A DNA stretch of 60,000 nt from Takakia lepidozioides (Eukaryota > Streptophyta > Takakiopsida > Takakiales > Takakiaceae): positions 51,090,001 to 51,150,000 of the forward strand of contig CM060731.1 in the NCBI GenBank assembly GCA_030704615.1, in the 5' to 3' direction. The notes beneath the pieces were generated by a model. That model worked only from the letters and a program-made list of their open reading frames with translations. It was not told where the DNA came from and searched no databases. The position numbers and the translations under genes were made by a program. Positions within the stretch are counted from its first letter, which is position 1. The number at the start of each line of letters is the position of its first letter. Shown here piece after piece: positions 22,301 to 34,300 of this stretch.

Positions 22301-22722
22301 TGGGAATGGACCTCCCACCTTAACACATACCACACTATACGCCGAGCTCTCACTATTATCCCCAACCCTTCCACCGCCAATCATTTCAACAACTGGCAAA
22401 GTGACCGCCGTATCTCGTGCCTACACGCTATCCCGACATGTCAATCACTCCTACCCCCCCCTACTGATCCCTCCACTTTACCTAAATGGATTGCTACCCT
22501 ATCCAAAGTAGGTAGAGACGTGAAAAAAACGGCCTATAATATTACTAAACAAAAAGCTACCACCAATCATAAGAAATTCATCTCTTCCTTTGGACAACTC
22601 TTGCATGACCATCCTAAACGTGCCCACAAAGCCATCTTCAACCCTGCTCTCAACCCCCCCATTGACTGTCTACGACACCGACTTGGCCACCTGTTAACCA
22701 ACCTGATGATATCAGAAATGAA

Positions 22723-24030
22723 ATGTGGGCTCAAGCCTCGGCATCTTACACACCTACAATCCCGAACTGTCTCCATCCCAATAAGCATACTCCAGACTGC
22801 CTGTGTAAAGTCAAACACTACCCATGGCACGACCTTGACGGATTCTCTCTTGATAAACGGGGCTCTCCCGATGATAAGATCCTAAGTCTTTTTACTAAAG
22901 CCCTATATGACTCATGCCTTCAATCCCTCTCCAAAGCCAAGGCCCCTGGCCTGGACCTCATCCCCAATGCCATTCTCCAAGCACTCAATCCCCAATTGCA
23001 CTCTCTTCTATTTAAATTCTTTCAACTTTGTTACCGTCTATGTCGTATCCCCCCATCATGGAAGCATAGCCGCACCATTCTCCTATATAAAAAGGGGGAC
23101 CCCACCGATCTTGGCAACTACCGCCCTATTGCACTGACGAACACTATATATAAACTCTTCACTAGTACACTGACCACGACGTTCTCAAGCTACGGGGAAC
23201 ACCACCGCATTCTTAGTGATCCCCAAGAAGGATTCCGGGCCATCCGGAGTACCACCCGCCAAATACAATATGTACTCTCCGCTCTAGAAGATGCCAAACT
23301 CACCAAACAAGACATCTACCTCTTATACATTGACTTTAAGAATGCCTTCGGATCCCTGGATCATGCTCGGCTCCTTGCCATTATGACGGACCTAGGATAC
23401 CCAACCGATGCCATTCAACTCATAGGCAACATCTATACCGGTAGTACCACGGAATACTCTGGCTCATACTACGGCTCCACCCCTCCTATCCCAATTCTTC
23501 GAGGTACCATTCAAGGTGACACCTTAAGCCCCTATCTCTTTATCATCTTTTTAGAACCATTCTTAAGATGGATTGACCGTGGAAAATTAGGCTACCACTA
23601 CAAAACCTCCCCTAACGAAATCTCCGCTACAGCATATGCCGACGATCTAGCCATCCTAGCCCACAAACCTCAACACCTTAATTGTCAAGTGGACAAATTA
23701 TTTCGATTCAATCAATGGTCGGGCATGGAGCTAAGCCTGCACAAATGTGCTGTCACTGCAGCTACCCACCACAACAAGCTTACTAAAACCACTATTGCCT
23801 CACACTGTAAGCTACACATCCACTATCGAAACAAAAACTTCCCATTCTTAGGCCCAGATGAACCCTACACCTACCTAGGTATACAACTTGTTCCCTCATT
23901 TACATGGCACTTACAAAAAAGCACCACGCTCTCTAAACTAACCGATAGAAGCTTGGCCCTCCTCAAATCTCCAATCTCCATCCGTCCCAAACTCTCTCTC
24001 ATTCAATCCGTACTCAAACCACAAGTCTAA
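22723..24030 (+). pseudogene. LINE reverse transcriptase domain
   Basis: A 435-codon open frame holds a near-complete RT: KAPGLDLIPNAIL (finger), LLYKKGDPTDLGNYRPIALT, DPQEGFRAIRSTTRQI, LLYIDFKNAFGSLDH (motif A Asp), LRGTIQGDTLSPYLF (motif B), and ATAYADDLAIL (motif C, catalytic YADD). The thumb is reached at TYLGIQL. The frame ends at a TAA near 24028, after which the same frame has an open stretch at 24385-24852. The catalytic aspartates are intact, so the RT fold may have been functional until recently, but the flanking domains are out of frame. Confidence 0.9.
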
Positions 24031-24682
24031 TATTCCTTTCATGTTGCACCCTTCTCCCTCCCTGATATCAAACTAATTGACAAGAACTTCATTCAACTCA
24101 CCAAACGTATCTGTGGCCTTCCCACCAGCACCCCCAATGCCTTCACCCAGCTCCCAACTGACAACTATGGCATTGGTACCTGCTCACTAATTACCTCCTA
24201 CGCTCGCACCCTAAGCACATAACTACAAGAAGCTCTCAATGACCCCGGACGATTAGGCCTCATCTATAGGGGTCTCCTCAAATTCCTAGCTACCAAATAC
24301 AATGGCCTATACTCCCTCCCAACCCTATATCCCCAATCTTGCCGCCACTCCCCCACTGCAAGAACTATATACATCCTACGTCAAATGAACATTAGCATAC
24401 AAACCGATCTCCCCGGCTATCCTAACACCACCTCACCCCTTGAACAAGCTTGGCTTGACAGTCCACTCCTCCCTGCATTTGAGGAACGCCAAAAATTGCC
24501 CATCTTTGCCTACTTTAAAGTACGGCACATCACGACACTTGCCCAACTCACCACAGCCTCTGGCTACAGACTACTCACTCCTAGCGAGTTCACCCTCAAA
24601 TATTCTAGAGCTACCGTCAAAACTTGTCGATACCTATCCCATCTTCGTTCTCTTTTTTGCCATATGACCACTTCCTGCACAC

Positions 24683-25717
24683 TTGAGTGTGACCTACCCT
24701 GCACACTCTTCCCCCATAATAAACAAGATCTCCTCCCTCAATATAGAACAACCCATAGCGGGCCCCAGGGCTGGATACGGTATTTACCATGCCGCTACCA
24801 ACCAAGGGATTGCCCTACGCCTTCCCGGCCCAGCCAACATCCAACGTGCTGAACTCATGGCCATCCATGATGCCCTCATCCAACTCCCCTCACTCCCCCC
24901 ACCCCACTATATCTTTACCGATAGCCTTACCTCACTATTTCTCATCCGTAACCACCTCTCCCGCCCTTCCTCGCATCACCACCACCCTGACCAGAACCTC
25001 ATCGCCACGATCGTCCATCTTGCTATCTCCTTGAACCAACCCATCCATTTTCTCAAAGTTCGCTCATACACTGGTATCACTGGCAACAAAATGGCTGACC
25101 TCTTTGCCCAACGCGGGGCCACCCGGCCCCCGGTGGATCCTACTCCAGACCCCATCCATGTTGCCCATGCCTATCCATTCTGGTTCATCCACCCCGTTCC
25201 TGCCCCCCCGGAACCTCGTCCTATCCGGAACCTCTTTACCTCCTTTACTCAAGAAACTAGCAAACAAGCCTCGACTTCCGCTAGCCACACTAAACTACAC
25301 TTCCAGAAGTGGACACAATCCTCGGTACTGAACCATAAACTGTCTAATCACTTCTGGCACACTAATCTTGCAACTGATGCTCAAATAAAACAGACCCTTA
25401 AATTCAGATATGCACAGTACATGGGCCACCAGCGGAAACACACCTTCTGGCCCCATATTTTTCCCTCCCCAAATTGTCCACTCTGTGCTAGCACCCACTT
25501 GACCTGTGACACTTGGCTTCACCTGCTTCGCCAATGTACACATCCCGTCATTCATGGCCTTCGTATTACTCGACACAACCATGCCGTCTGGCACATCCAT
25601 AAACTTCTCTTACGACGGCCTGAAACACACTGGTTCTCACTCATCAATGCTGGAACCTACCAGGGCAGGCCCCCGGACCACACTGTACCCTCATGGCTAC
25701 TGCCATGCTCCTGCTGA
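24683..25717 (+). pseudogene. LINE RNase H domain and C-terminal zinc knuckle
   Basis: Read in frame 24683, the RNase H fold is visible as AGYGIYHAATN, RAELMAIHDAL (Glu), YIFTDSLTSLFLI (Asp), and KVRSYTGITGNKMAD (final Asp). The first catalytic Asp normally found in a TDGS box is not seen upstream of AGYGIY; the sequence there reads NKISSLNIEQ. After a Pro-rich linker come the knuckle CPLC, CDTWLHLLRQC and then RITRHNHAV, a signature shared by a group of RNase H-bearing LINEs. The frame ends at 25717. Confidence 0.85.
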
Positions 25718-26140
25718 TCACCCCCACCCTATACATGCCCCGCCAGACTCTGTCCGGACATTCTACTAGTGCATGGGCTGCCCATAAACGCACCACTGCC
25801 TAGCACCCCATCCCCAAACCTCAGCATTCACTTTATCGAATTCACATACTGTAATGACCGCTACCCCAGCTCTTCCACTCTAGAAAAAACGTCAAAAATC
25901 CGCCCCGCTCATCCTCGCAATACGCCGGCGTGGCTGGTCCACAGGCCCCCCTAACTGTCATTACGCCGGCACTAGAGGCGGCATCCACAATGCCAGCATC
26001 TCTGCTCTTCACGAAAACCTCAAAATCCCTTTCTCCCCCATACACAAAATGTTTTAAAGCAATCCAACTGTCGGCAATACGCTCTCTCACTGCTATTATC
26101 ATTAACAAAAGGCAACTTGAATCCAGTCTATCCGCTATCT
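25718..26140 (+). other. LINE tail after the last recognised domain
   Basis: The C-rich composition continues. Frames near 25769-25954 and 25930-26145 are open but show no motif. It may contain the frameshifted end of ORF2. Confidence 0.4.
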
Positions 26141-26330
26141 CTTAGGTACCCTCGGATACCCTTTCTCTTTTGGTTGCTGGGTGCCCCCCGGGCACCCTCT
26201 AGTTTCATAGGGCCCACCCCTGAAAGGGGGCAGTAGCCGTGGAAGTGGTGGCTCTTAGTTACGCCGGCTTCGGCCGGAGTCATCTCTCTCTCTCTGCGAC
26301 AAAGCATGGTTTTCTTAACCTCAGAGTTGA
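26141..26330 (+). promoter_or_regulatory. Structured LINE 3' region with GC hairpins
   Basis: Three strong stem-loops occur in series: GGGTGCCCCCCGGGCACCC (26179-26197), GCCCACCCCTGAAAGGGGGC near 26212, and CCGGCTTCGGCCGG near 26264-26277. The last is a perfect 5-bp stem closed by a UUCG tetraloop on the RNA. LINE reverse transcriptases often recognise 3' hairpins, and that role is inferred. A CT microsatellite follows at 26283-26296. Confidence 0.6.
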
Positions 26331-26339
26331 CCCCTCTGC

Positions 26340-28440
26340 AGAAAAAGTTAAAAAGAGAGAGGGAGAGGGAAACTATTCATGTCATGTCAAGACATGGACA
26401 AGACCCACTAGGGTCATTGTCAATTAAAGATATAAACAGCCCAAAACAAGGCACCATCTAACATTTCCATTCTTGTTATAGCTTCCCATGAATTGCCATC
26501 ACCCAATCAGTCATGATAAAAAACGGTGGGAGGGCGGGGTTTGTTCATGTAGGGGATACAAGCATCTTGAACACCCAAGATCCGGCCATCTTGGCCAATG
26601 AATCATTAAATTGCAGGTCACGAGCTTGGTGTCATGACAAGGTCAAAATCACTGATTGCAGCACCTTACCTTATCAGCTTTTTATTACATAGGGTCATGC
26701 ATCAAGCAAAGTATAAGGACCAACCTGCAATATTTAAGAATCAAGACATGCCTCCAAGCAATCCACTTGGGCATGATAAAATAGATTCCATACCATTTGT
26801 AATCGCCCCAAGACGTGTAATCATACGTGGCGTCAAGGGGACAAGATAAGACATTGCGGCCTATATGCAGGCTGCAAGGCATCTTGGTTCAGCCTGCTCA
26901 CATACCTTACCAGCAGGTCATGTATTGAAGGAGCACAAAGTGCTGAGGTCATGCAAAGGGCAAGGTACCATGGTCCAGCCTGCCCTATTACCATTTCAAG
27001 ACACGTTTTCAAACATACATCTTGGGCATGACCCACAGGTTGCAACATCTTACCTTATCAGCCATTAATCACGGCAGGTCATGTATCAGTAAAGGCATAA
27101 GGACCAATCTGCAATTTGTCAAGCAATCCTACTTGGGCATGATGAAATAGATTCCATACCATTAATATTCACCCCGAGACATGTGATCATACAAGGTGTC
27201 AAGGGAATGTGAATTCAGCCTGTCAAATTGCAAATTCAAGACTTGTACATACAAGCAACTTGAACAACCGAGATCCAGCCTCTTTTGCACATAAAAAACC
27301 AGATTGCAGGTCATAGGCCTGATGTCATGACAAAGCCAAAACTATAGGTAGGATCCCATTACAACTTACCATCCTCATCCTTCAAGAGGTCCATGCTAAA
27401 GCTTGCAAAGAACACCTCATTATGATCCATTACACACCCGAAACAGGCCCGAAAAGGAGCAGGTCGGTGCCTTATCAAGCTGCCGCCATAACATTCAAGG
27501 CCACCATGTCCATAGAGACCCAATAACCGCCAAAAACATACCACATAAAACCAGATCCTCTTTGGCCCAAAGCACTTTCATCCTAGCTCAATAATCCACA
27601 GGCCCTGCTGTCAAAGATCAAAAAGTAGGGTATGGTTTGTATGCAGGCCTCAAGAAACAGGCCAGACAGGCCGAGCTCCCCATTGATGGCAGAACGACAA
27701 AGGCCAAAACATAGGCTGTAGCATGCCAAACCAGGAGCAGTCGGGTTAAAATCGGGGCTGCAGGCAGCAGCCACCTCATAGCGCAATAACCCACAAGTCT
27801 CCTCAGCCCATATCCCAATCTGCATGCTCAAGAAACTTCAAAGTAAGTGAGGATCCTCACCTGGTCCCATCATAAGCCCCCACAAAATCAACAGATTAGT
27901 GAGGATTGTGGAACCCCAGGTGAATCACAGACCCTCACACTTGTCATCGATGCAACTAAGAAACTCAAAAGCAAGAGAATGAGAGAATCCCTAAACTCTA
28001 AAGGCACCTTAAGCGATTGGGGAAGAGGGTTATGTGCCATCACCGCCCGCAGCAAGCCGCCTCCAGAAAGCACAAAAGCAATGAAGCAAAGTAGGCACAA
28101 TCGCAAGGCACTAGAAAGGAGGGAGAGATACTTCCCAGCATAAGTGCCCTTGCTAATTATAAAAAAGCCAGAGGAGGGAAGATGCCATTGCATTCATAGC
28201 AGTGTTTCCCGCTGCACGAGAGACAAGGCGCCGCCTTCGCGCCTCCCCAGGCGCTCGTCCAGCACGGGTATGACACCACAAACGGGGTAGCCACCGAAGC
28301 ACGTCCGCCATAACACTTTCCCCGCGAGCTGAGAAGCACATCGCGTGCTTCTGACAGCGGGAGAGACGACATAGGGTTTTTTTGTCCCCCGATTTTTCAT
28401 CCGTGGATGAAAAACAGTAGAACGCATCCTTATACCCTAC
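26340..28440 (-). repeat. Right arm of the 2.1 kb diverged inverted repeat
   Basis: The reverse complement aligns with 240-2340. Anchors include CATGTCATGTCAAGACATGG at 26379, the block around 27851-27945 (GAGGATCCTCACCTGGTCCC, matching about 800 on the other strand), CTCGCGGGG near 28320 and GATTTTTCATCC near 28391. The inner end starts right after the plus-strand LINE tail. Left and right arms therefore both follow a LINE 3' end in the same relative direction. No gene is seen inside. Confidence 0.65.
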
Positions 28441-28449
28441 CACTCCCAC

Positions 28450-29925
28450 GAGCCTTTACGGCCCGCCATCCCCACGATCTGGTCACCGTGCCCACCCGTT
28501 GTGTCCGCACCACGACTTCCAATGGTCACGGTCAACGGTCACGGTCAACCATTACGACCTGGGCTCGTGGTATCTCGTGATACCGCCCCAACGGTCCATC
28601 ACGACCACTATTCTCCGTTCCCTGGAACTCCCAACGAGTTCCCATGCGTTCCCGAGCTCTCCCTGAGCTGGGGTTTGCTCCTGCACCTGCTGCCGACGAG
28701 CTATGGCTTCTGCGAAGCCACCAGACCTGCTGCCATGCTCTCTTGGGCTCTCACGACCCACCAGAGGCACCCTAAACTCAACAAGCAAGCATTATGTTGC
28801 CCAACAAGCTCCATTTCTTCATGAAGCCCACAAACGAATCTGAAAATACACACCTTTACAAACTTGGTGCACCTGCACTTCTCATGCATATCCCCTGGCT
28901 CTAGGGCGCCTCGTTGCTGCCCTTCCAGCCCCGCTCTTGCCACTCCAAGAGCCCTTACACTGCTGAGTTTCAAATTGAAACTCCAACTCAGCACATGCTT
29001 CACAAGTGCACTGATTTGCACACAAGAAGAACCAGCCCCCTCTCTTCACTCATACCTCTTCATGAGCTTGGAGCTAAAGCTCCCAACGGGCTGCGATGCA
29101 TTCCCTCGCAGCTCCACTATTCGGCTGCTCCTCATCTACCTGCAACAACTAGTTTCGGACAGAAATACCTGGAGCTGATCGTATCATCTCCAACCTCCAA
29201 CACGCTAGTTTCCCATGCGCAGCCCACATTTTTGCAGCTCCTTAACTCGGCCTGCAGCTGAAGAAGACGACCACTAGTTCGCCCACTCGTGGCCAACATC
29301 TCCTCCGCTTCACACTAGAAGCCCAAACTTGGTTGCCATAGCGTTGAGCTATGCAACGCCGTTCTTCAACATAAGCTACCCGCCTCTCTATCCATGACAA
29401 ACTTGCAACCTGTTCGCCTTTGCACTCTATCCGTTCTGGATAGGCTCATGCACGGCTCCCTGCACTCTAGGCTGAACCGCTTCTCATGATCTGAAAACAC
29501 AAGTGCTACAACTAACTCGAATCTGGCACTCACAGACTTGAGTTCATCTTTCTCGAGTGATAAAGAAAATGAATAATGATACAAGCACACAAGCTCTCTC
29601 AAACTCTCATACTTGCACATGAAAACATCACTCATATATTAAGTCGAGCCAAGTGCACCCCACGCCATGGGGAATCCACACTATAGCACCATAGCTAAAC
29701 GCGGTGAGGCTCAACTCGAGAAAGATGAGCCCACCGCGATCTGCCGTGAAGATAACAATGCCAGGTGCCCAAACATGTATTGGCCCCTGGATTGACACTT
29801 GGGTCAATCCCAAATGTCAATATATGAAAGCTAGCTATTTCCTAGCTAACTTCACACTAGTGGTAAAATAACTTGACACTTTGAAGAACGACGAGGCGGC
29901 AAGCCAGCAAGAGTGGTGGGCCAGC
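28450..29925. other. No recognisable gene
   Basis: GC-moderate sequence with several short frames but no family motif. A CAACGGTCACGGTCAACC tandem pair lies near 28525. It may belong to an unrecognised repeat that flanks the right arm. Confidence 0.35.
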
Positions 29926-29929
29926 GTGC

Positions 29930-30011
29930 ACGGTGCAAGCTAGGGTGGTGGGAGTTGGTGGTGGGGAAGTACGGTGCAAGCTAGGGTGGTGGGAGTTGGT
30001 GGTGGGGAAGT
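29930..30011 (+). repeat. 41-bp perfect tandem duplication
   Basis: The 41-bp block starting ACGGTGCAAGCTAGGGTGG at 29930 is repeated without change at 29971-30011. A third, diverged relative (GGTGCAAGGAATGGTGGTGGG) follows near 30046. Confidence 0.85.
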
Positions 30012-31395
30012 GACATACTGCGACAAGGACGGCCCCTGAGCCATAAGGTGCAAGGAATGGTGGTGGGCCAGCGACCTCTCCATAAAGAATAGGCTAGTGT
30101 CGCATCGAGCCCCATGTGTTGGAAATGGTAGATGTAGTGCCGATCTTTTTTGAATGTGGTAAAACTAATTCCCTTTACAACAATTGTACTATACTGAGCT
30201 TGCATACGAGGCTACATACCGATGAATCGAGCCTCTCCAATCGAGCCTCTCCGGTTCGATTCAACAGCTATGAATGAATGGCCCTAACAATAGAGGGATG
30301 AGAATCTAGAGTATATTGAAAATGGCTATTTATTGGGGAAGGTATGGTCTTGATAGATAGGTAATAACTGAGAAGGTATATCACGAGAAAAAAATCCAAT
30401 GCGCGGTCTCAGGCTCCTTAGAGAGGAGCCAACAAGCAAACTACCTTGCTTCATATATTGATGCAGCATGGTTACATTGCCAAATACGTTGAAAAGCCAG
30501 GCTAGAAAGAGACATTGATGATGAATGAGCAGTATTGTGGTCGAGCGATCTACTCTTGACCTAAACCTAGCCAAGCTATATTTGCGGATCAGTGTTGGTA
30601 GTTACAACTGATTTCCTTAAACAACATCCTCTTGCTATGGTACCATGCAGCCACCTTCTTCTTCACGATGAGATACATGGTTGTCGATCGATCATATCCT
30701 GGATTTCAGTTTTATTTCGCCGAGCTCCACAAGGGGCTCTACTTGTATAGATCGCACACATTCACGTAACTTCCTAGGTCTCGCAAGTTATAGAATGTAT
30801 TTTCTGAGAGTGCAAGTTGTGGCAGCATCACATGCAGACTGCAACATTGTTCACAAAATAAACTAGCTGGTAGGATGGCATTTGCTGTTGTTGTTGTAGT
30901 ACCTGTCAGATTCTACAATATTCCACCGCACGGAAGAAGCATGCCAGATAGTGGTCATATCTGCACCACAATCAAAGCCACGCCCTAGCAAGAAAACAAT
31001 TCAATATCATTCCTAGCTAGCTATTTGGTACTGATCAAAGTGGCACTTTAACCTTGCACAGTCTGAAAGTTGCCGATCTGAGAGAGATCTGTGTGAACTC
31101 CAGACGTTGCCACAAGAACATGTGTCAGATTCGTTTCGGAGAGCTCAGAAATGACTTTAATTTTTCATCACCACGTGTGGTCGAGTGGTAGATGCAGCTG
31201 TGGGAGATATCGCACCTGCTGGTCTTGCGACTTTGGCCTGCAGGTATGGCTACTAAAACTAGGACTCCACGGCCCATGCAACGACTGTGACTTCCTTTAG
31301 ATCCCGTGATACAGGGTGGTGTGGCGCAAGTCAGTGATCAGAGTGTAGTAGATAAGGAAGATTGGCCACATTAGCCCGTGGAGCAGTTTGTCATC
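30012..31395. other. Upstream region of the AP-1 mu gene; no gene seen
   Basis: No coding family was recognised. CAAT and G-box-like CACCACGTGTGG (near 31171) motifs occur within 230 bp of the AP-1 mu ATG and may belong to its promoter, but no experimental or comparative support is visible. Confidence 0.35.
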
Positions 31396-34300
31396 ATGGC
31401 GGGGGCTGCATCAGCGATTTATCTGTTGGACATGAAAGGACGTGTTTTGATCTGGAGAGACTATCGTGGTGATGTTCCTGTTGCCCAAGCTGAGTTTTTC
31501 TTTTCTAAGCTCATGGATGGAGAGGTAACTTTTTCGTTGCGTTCGCTGACCTTCAAAAACCCGATTTTGTGTGAGCGTCTAGACTACAGTCGCGAGGTCG
31601 GACATGTCTTAACATGCTTATTCGTGCTTTGCTTGTATTGTCAGAGGAGGTTGTAGATGAGCTATTGAAATGCAATTCCCAATTCAGCCGTCAAACATTA
31701 ATTGACAGGTCATCGTGTAAGGTAGGAGTTTGATTGTGTCTGCACGGAATTCATATACAGGATGATCCAGCCTCGCAGGACCCAGTAATATTGTATGATG
31801 GTGTGACCTACCTTTTCATCCAGCACAACAATATATATCTTATGACAGCTTCCAGGCAGAATTGCAACGCGGCCAGTCTCCTTCTTTTTCTTCATCGTGT
31901 TGTTGGTGTATGTAGCCTTTTCAACTCATGAATGAGCTCAGGGCTATTTTTCCTCACTCTTCTTCCTCTGTCGATATTAGGTCGAGATAAGAACGTTTGT
32001 GTAGCTTCTGTCTTCTAAGAAATCTGCGGATGTTCAAGAGCAGGGTTAAATTGATGTTGTAGCCCATGCAGCCATTTTATTTTGTGGTGGATTTGGCTGC
32101 AAGTCTGAAACATCATTTGGTGTGTTTTTTCTGGATTGGTTTTGGAATGTGTGTATAGGTATTCAAACACTACTTTGAGGAGCTTGAAGAGGAATCATTG
32201 CGGGACAATTTTGTAGTTGTGGTAAGTACCAGTGGGGTGCAAGGACAACATCAGTTTTCCTTGATTTCAAATCTCTTTGCTCAAGGTTTCATTGGCATGC
32301 TGCAGGAAGTGCACATGTGGGTTGTGTCAGGATAACACTTATTGGACTGCTGTAATGCAGTATGAGTTGCTTGACGAGATGATGGATTTTGGATATCCTC
32401 AATATACGGAGGCTAAGATTCTTAGTGAATTCATCAAAACAGATGCATACAGAATGGAGGTGATTGCCCGCCCCCCGATGGCTGTCACAAATGCAGTATC
32501 TTGGCGAATGGAAGGAATCAAGTACAAGAAGAATGAGGCAAGTTCTATACTTGTTGATTGTCCATTGCATACTTGAGCATGTGAGCAGATCTTTTCTGTG
32601 ATCCAATTTGTATAAAATGACTGATATTGTTGGTTGAGAATAGTGGCAGCTTAGCCAGGGATACTTGTAAATTATAGGTGTGGCAGATCAGATGAAATGG
32701 TTGTTGGTAACTGTGTTGGTCATTGTGTAGGTGTTCCTGGATGTGGTGGAAAGTGTGAACATTCTGGTTAACAGCAATAGCCAGCTAGTGCGCTCTGATG
32801 TTGTTGGTGCCTTGAAGATGCGGACATATTTGAGGTAACAGATACGAGTTCCTTATTTGTTTTCTCACTTTCGGGTCAACAGCGATCGCCAGCCAGTGTG
32901 AGCACTCTAATATTGTTGGTGCCTATAAGATATGTACATATTTGAGGTAACAAATACTCCTTCTTTACTATGTAAAGAACGGATGCACCAAAACTGAAGA
33001 ACACTTCTTCTTTTACTGCCCTCTTTACTATGAGATCCGTGGGAGAAACCCAATATCTCACAACAGTCTTCCATTATGATGGCAGAGCTCTTATCTGCAC
33101 GAAGCTTTGACCTTATGCAATCCCTTGAGCAGGAGTTGCTTTTGGGCTGCTTCTGGCTTCACCCTGTCTTTTATTCTCTTTCTTGTTTCTTGTTTTCCTT
33201 TTGTCCCATGTGAGCTCTTGAGCTTTCTGCGGATGTTATAAAGTTCCATTTCATTGCTGCATGAATTTCATTCAGTAATTTCCCTGGAAGAGGAGCTGTG
33301 AAACTCTACGAGTTTGTATTGAAGTTCATCAATGGGTGGTAGGTTCCTACAGTGGAATGCCAGAATGCAAGCTTGGCCTGAACGACCGGGTATTGTTGGA
33401 GGCACAAGGGCGAGCAATGAAAGGGAAGGCAATTGATGTTGAGGACATCAAATTTCACCAGTATGTGTCTTGTTATTCACCTTTTTACTTTGGCATAGTG
33501 GGATGTATCGAATCTCGTGGTATGCAGGGCACAAGAAGAAGCACTTGATCATGCTCTGGCTCCACTTCCACGGGGATGCAAATGAGGCAATTCCTATCCT
33601 CAGGGGTTCCATATCTCAACCCTAGAGTGGGGGGACCGGCTCTGAAATTGCCCAAAGCCCCTGTGAGGGATGTGGAGAACATACACTTGGAGTGCTAGGT
33701 AGACAGTGTGACGCAGTTGTCTTGATTGATGTCCAATGAAGCTGAGACCTTCTCTGAAGAAAGGGATTCACAAGGAGTTTATGGGCATCATGATCCTATG
33801 TCACGGGCCTGTGATAGGCAAGGTGTCCACCCTCACCTACAATGTCTGGGATCTACATTGAGGCTCTCCATGTGCTAGGTTACATATCCCAGAATTTCTG
33901 GGACTACACATAAACCTGAAGGAGATGAACATTTCAGTCTTCAACACTACAAAACACATGATTTTTTCCCATATGCACGACAGGAAATCAAGATCTACGA
34001 TCTTCCTGGACAGGGTCAAATTGCCCCAGACATTTACTGCCAGCAAAAGCACTCTATAGCTCCAATATGAGTCTTGCTAGTATAAAGTCAGAAACTTGTT
34101 GGTAGAGGAGTTCTACTGGTTGTCCCCTGAGATGAATTGTCTACAAACGACTGTCAACTTGTGATACAGGGCCCTTAGAAGCTAATCAACCATCATCCTA
34201 ACTCATGTGCGCCGGAAAGGGGGGCCCAGCAAAGCTTTATTCTAGGCTTTGTCTCTTAATATATTGACCCATAATCTCTTTGAGCTCGCCAGTGGACGTC

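Larger units (their letters stand above)
20340..26330 (+). mobile_element. LINE (non-LTR retrotransposon) with EN, RT, RNase H and zinc knuckle
   Basis: The plus strand encodes, in order, an endonuclease, a reverse transcriptase, an RNase H and a CCHC-like tail. It ends in a structured 3' region (26140-26330). The coding strand is strikingly C-rich and pyrimidine-rich compared with its neighbours. Frames change repeatedly (20892, 21635, 22723 and 24683 are in frames 0, 2, 1 and 2), and a TAA lies near 24028, so the copy is dead. The EN-RT-RNase H order fits the I/Tad-like group of LINEs; clade assignment is tentative. The 5' limit near 20340 is a guess based on the first ATG and on the change in composition. 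Confidence 0.85.

Noticed and set aside
31170-31250. Possible tRNA A box (TGGTCGAGTGG) upstream of AP-1 mu
   Set aside because: No B box or cloverleaf follows.
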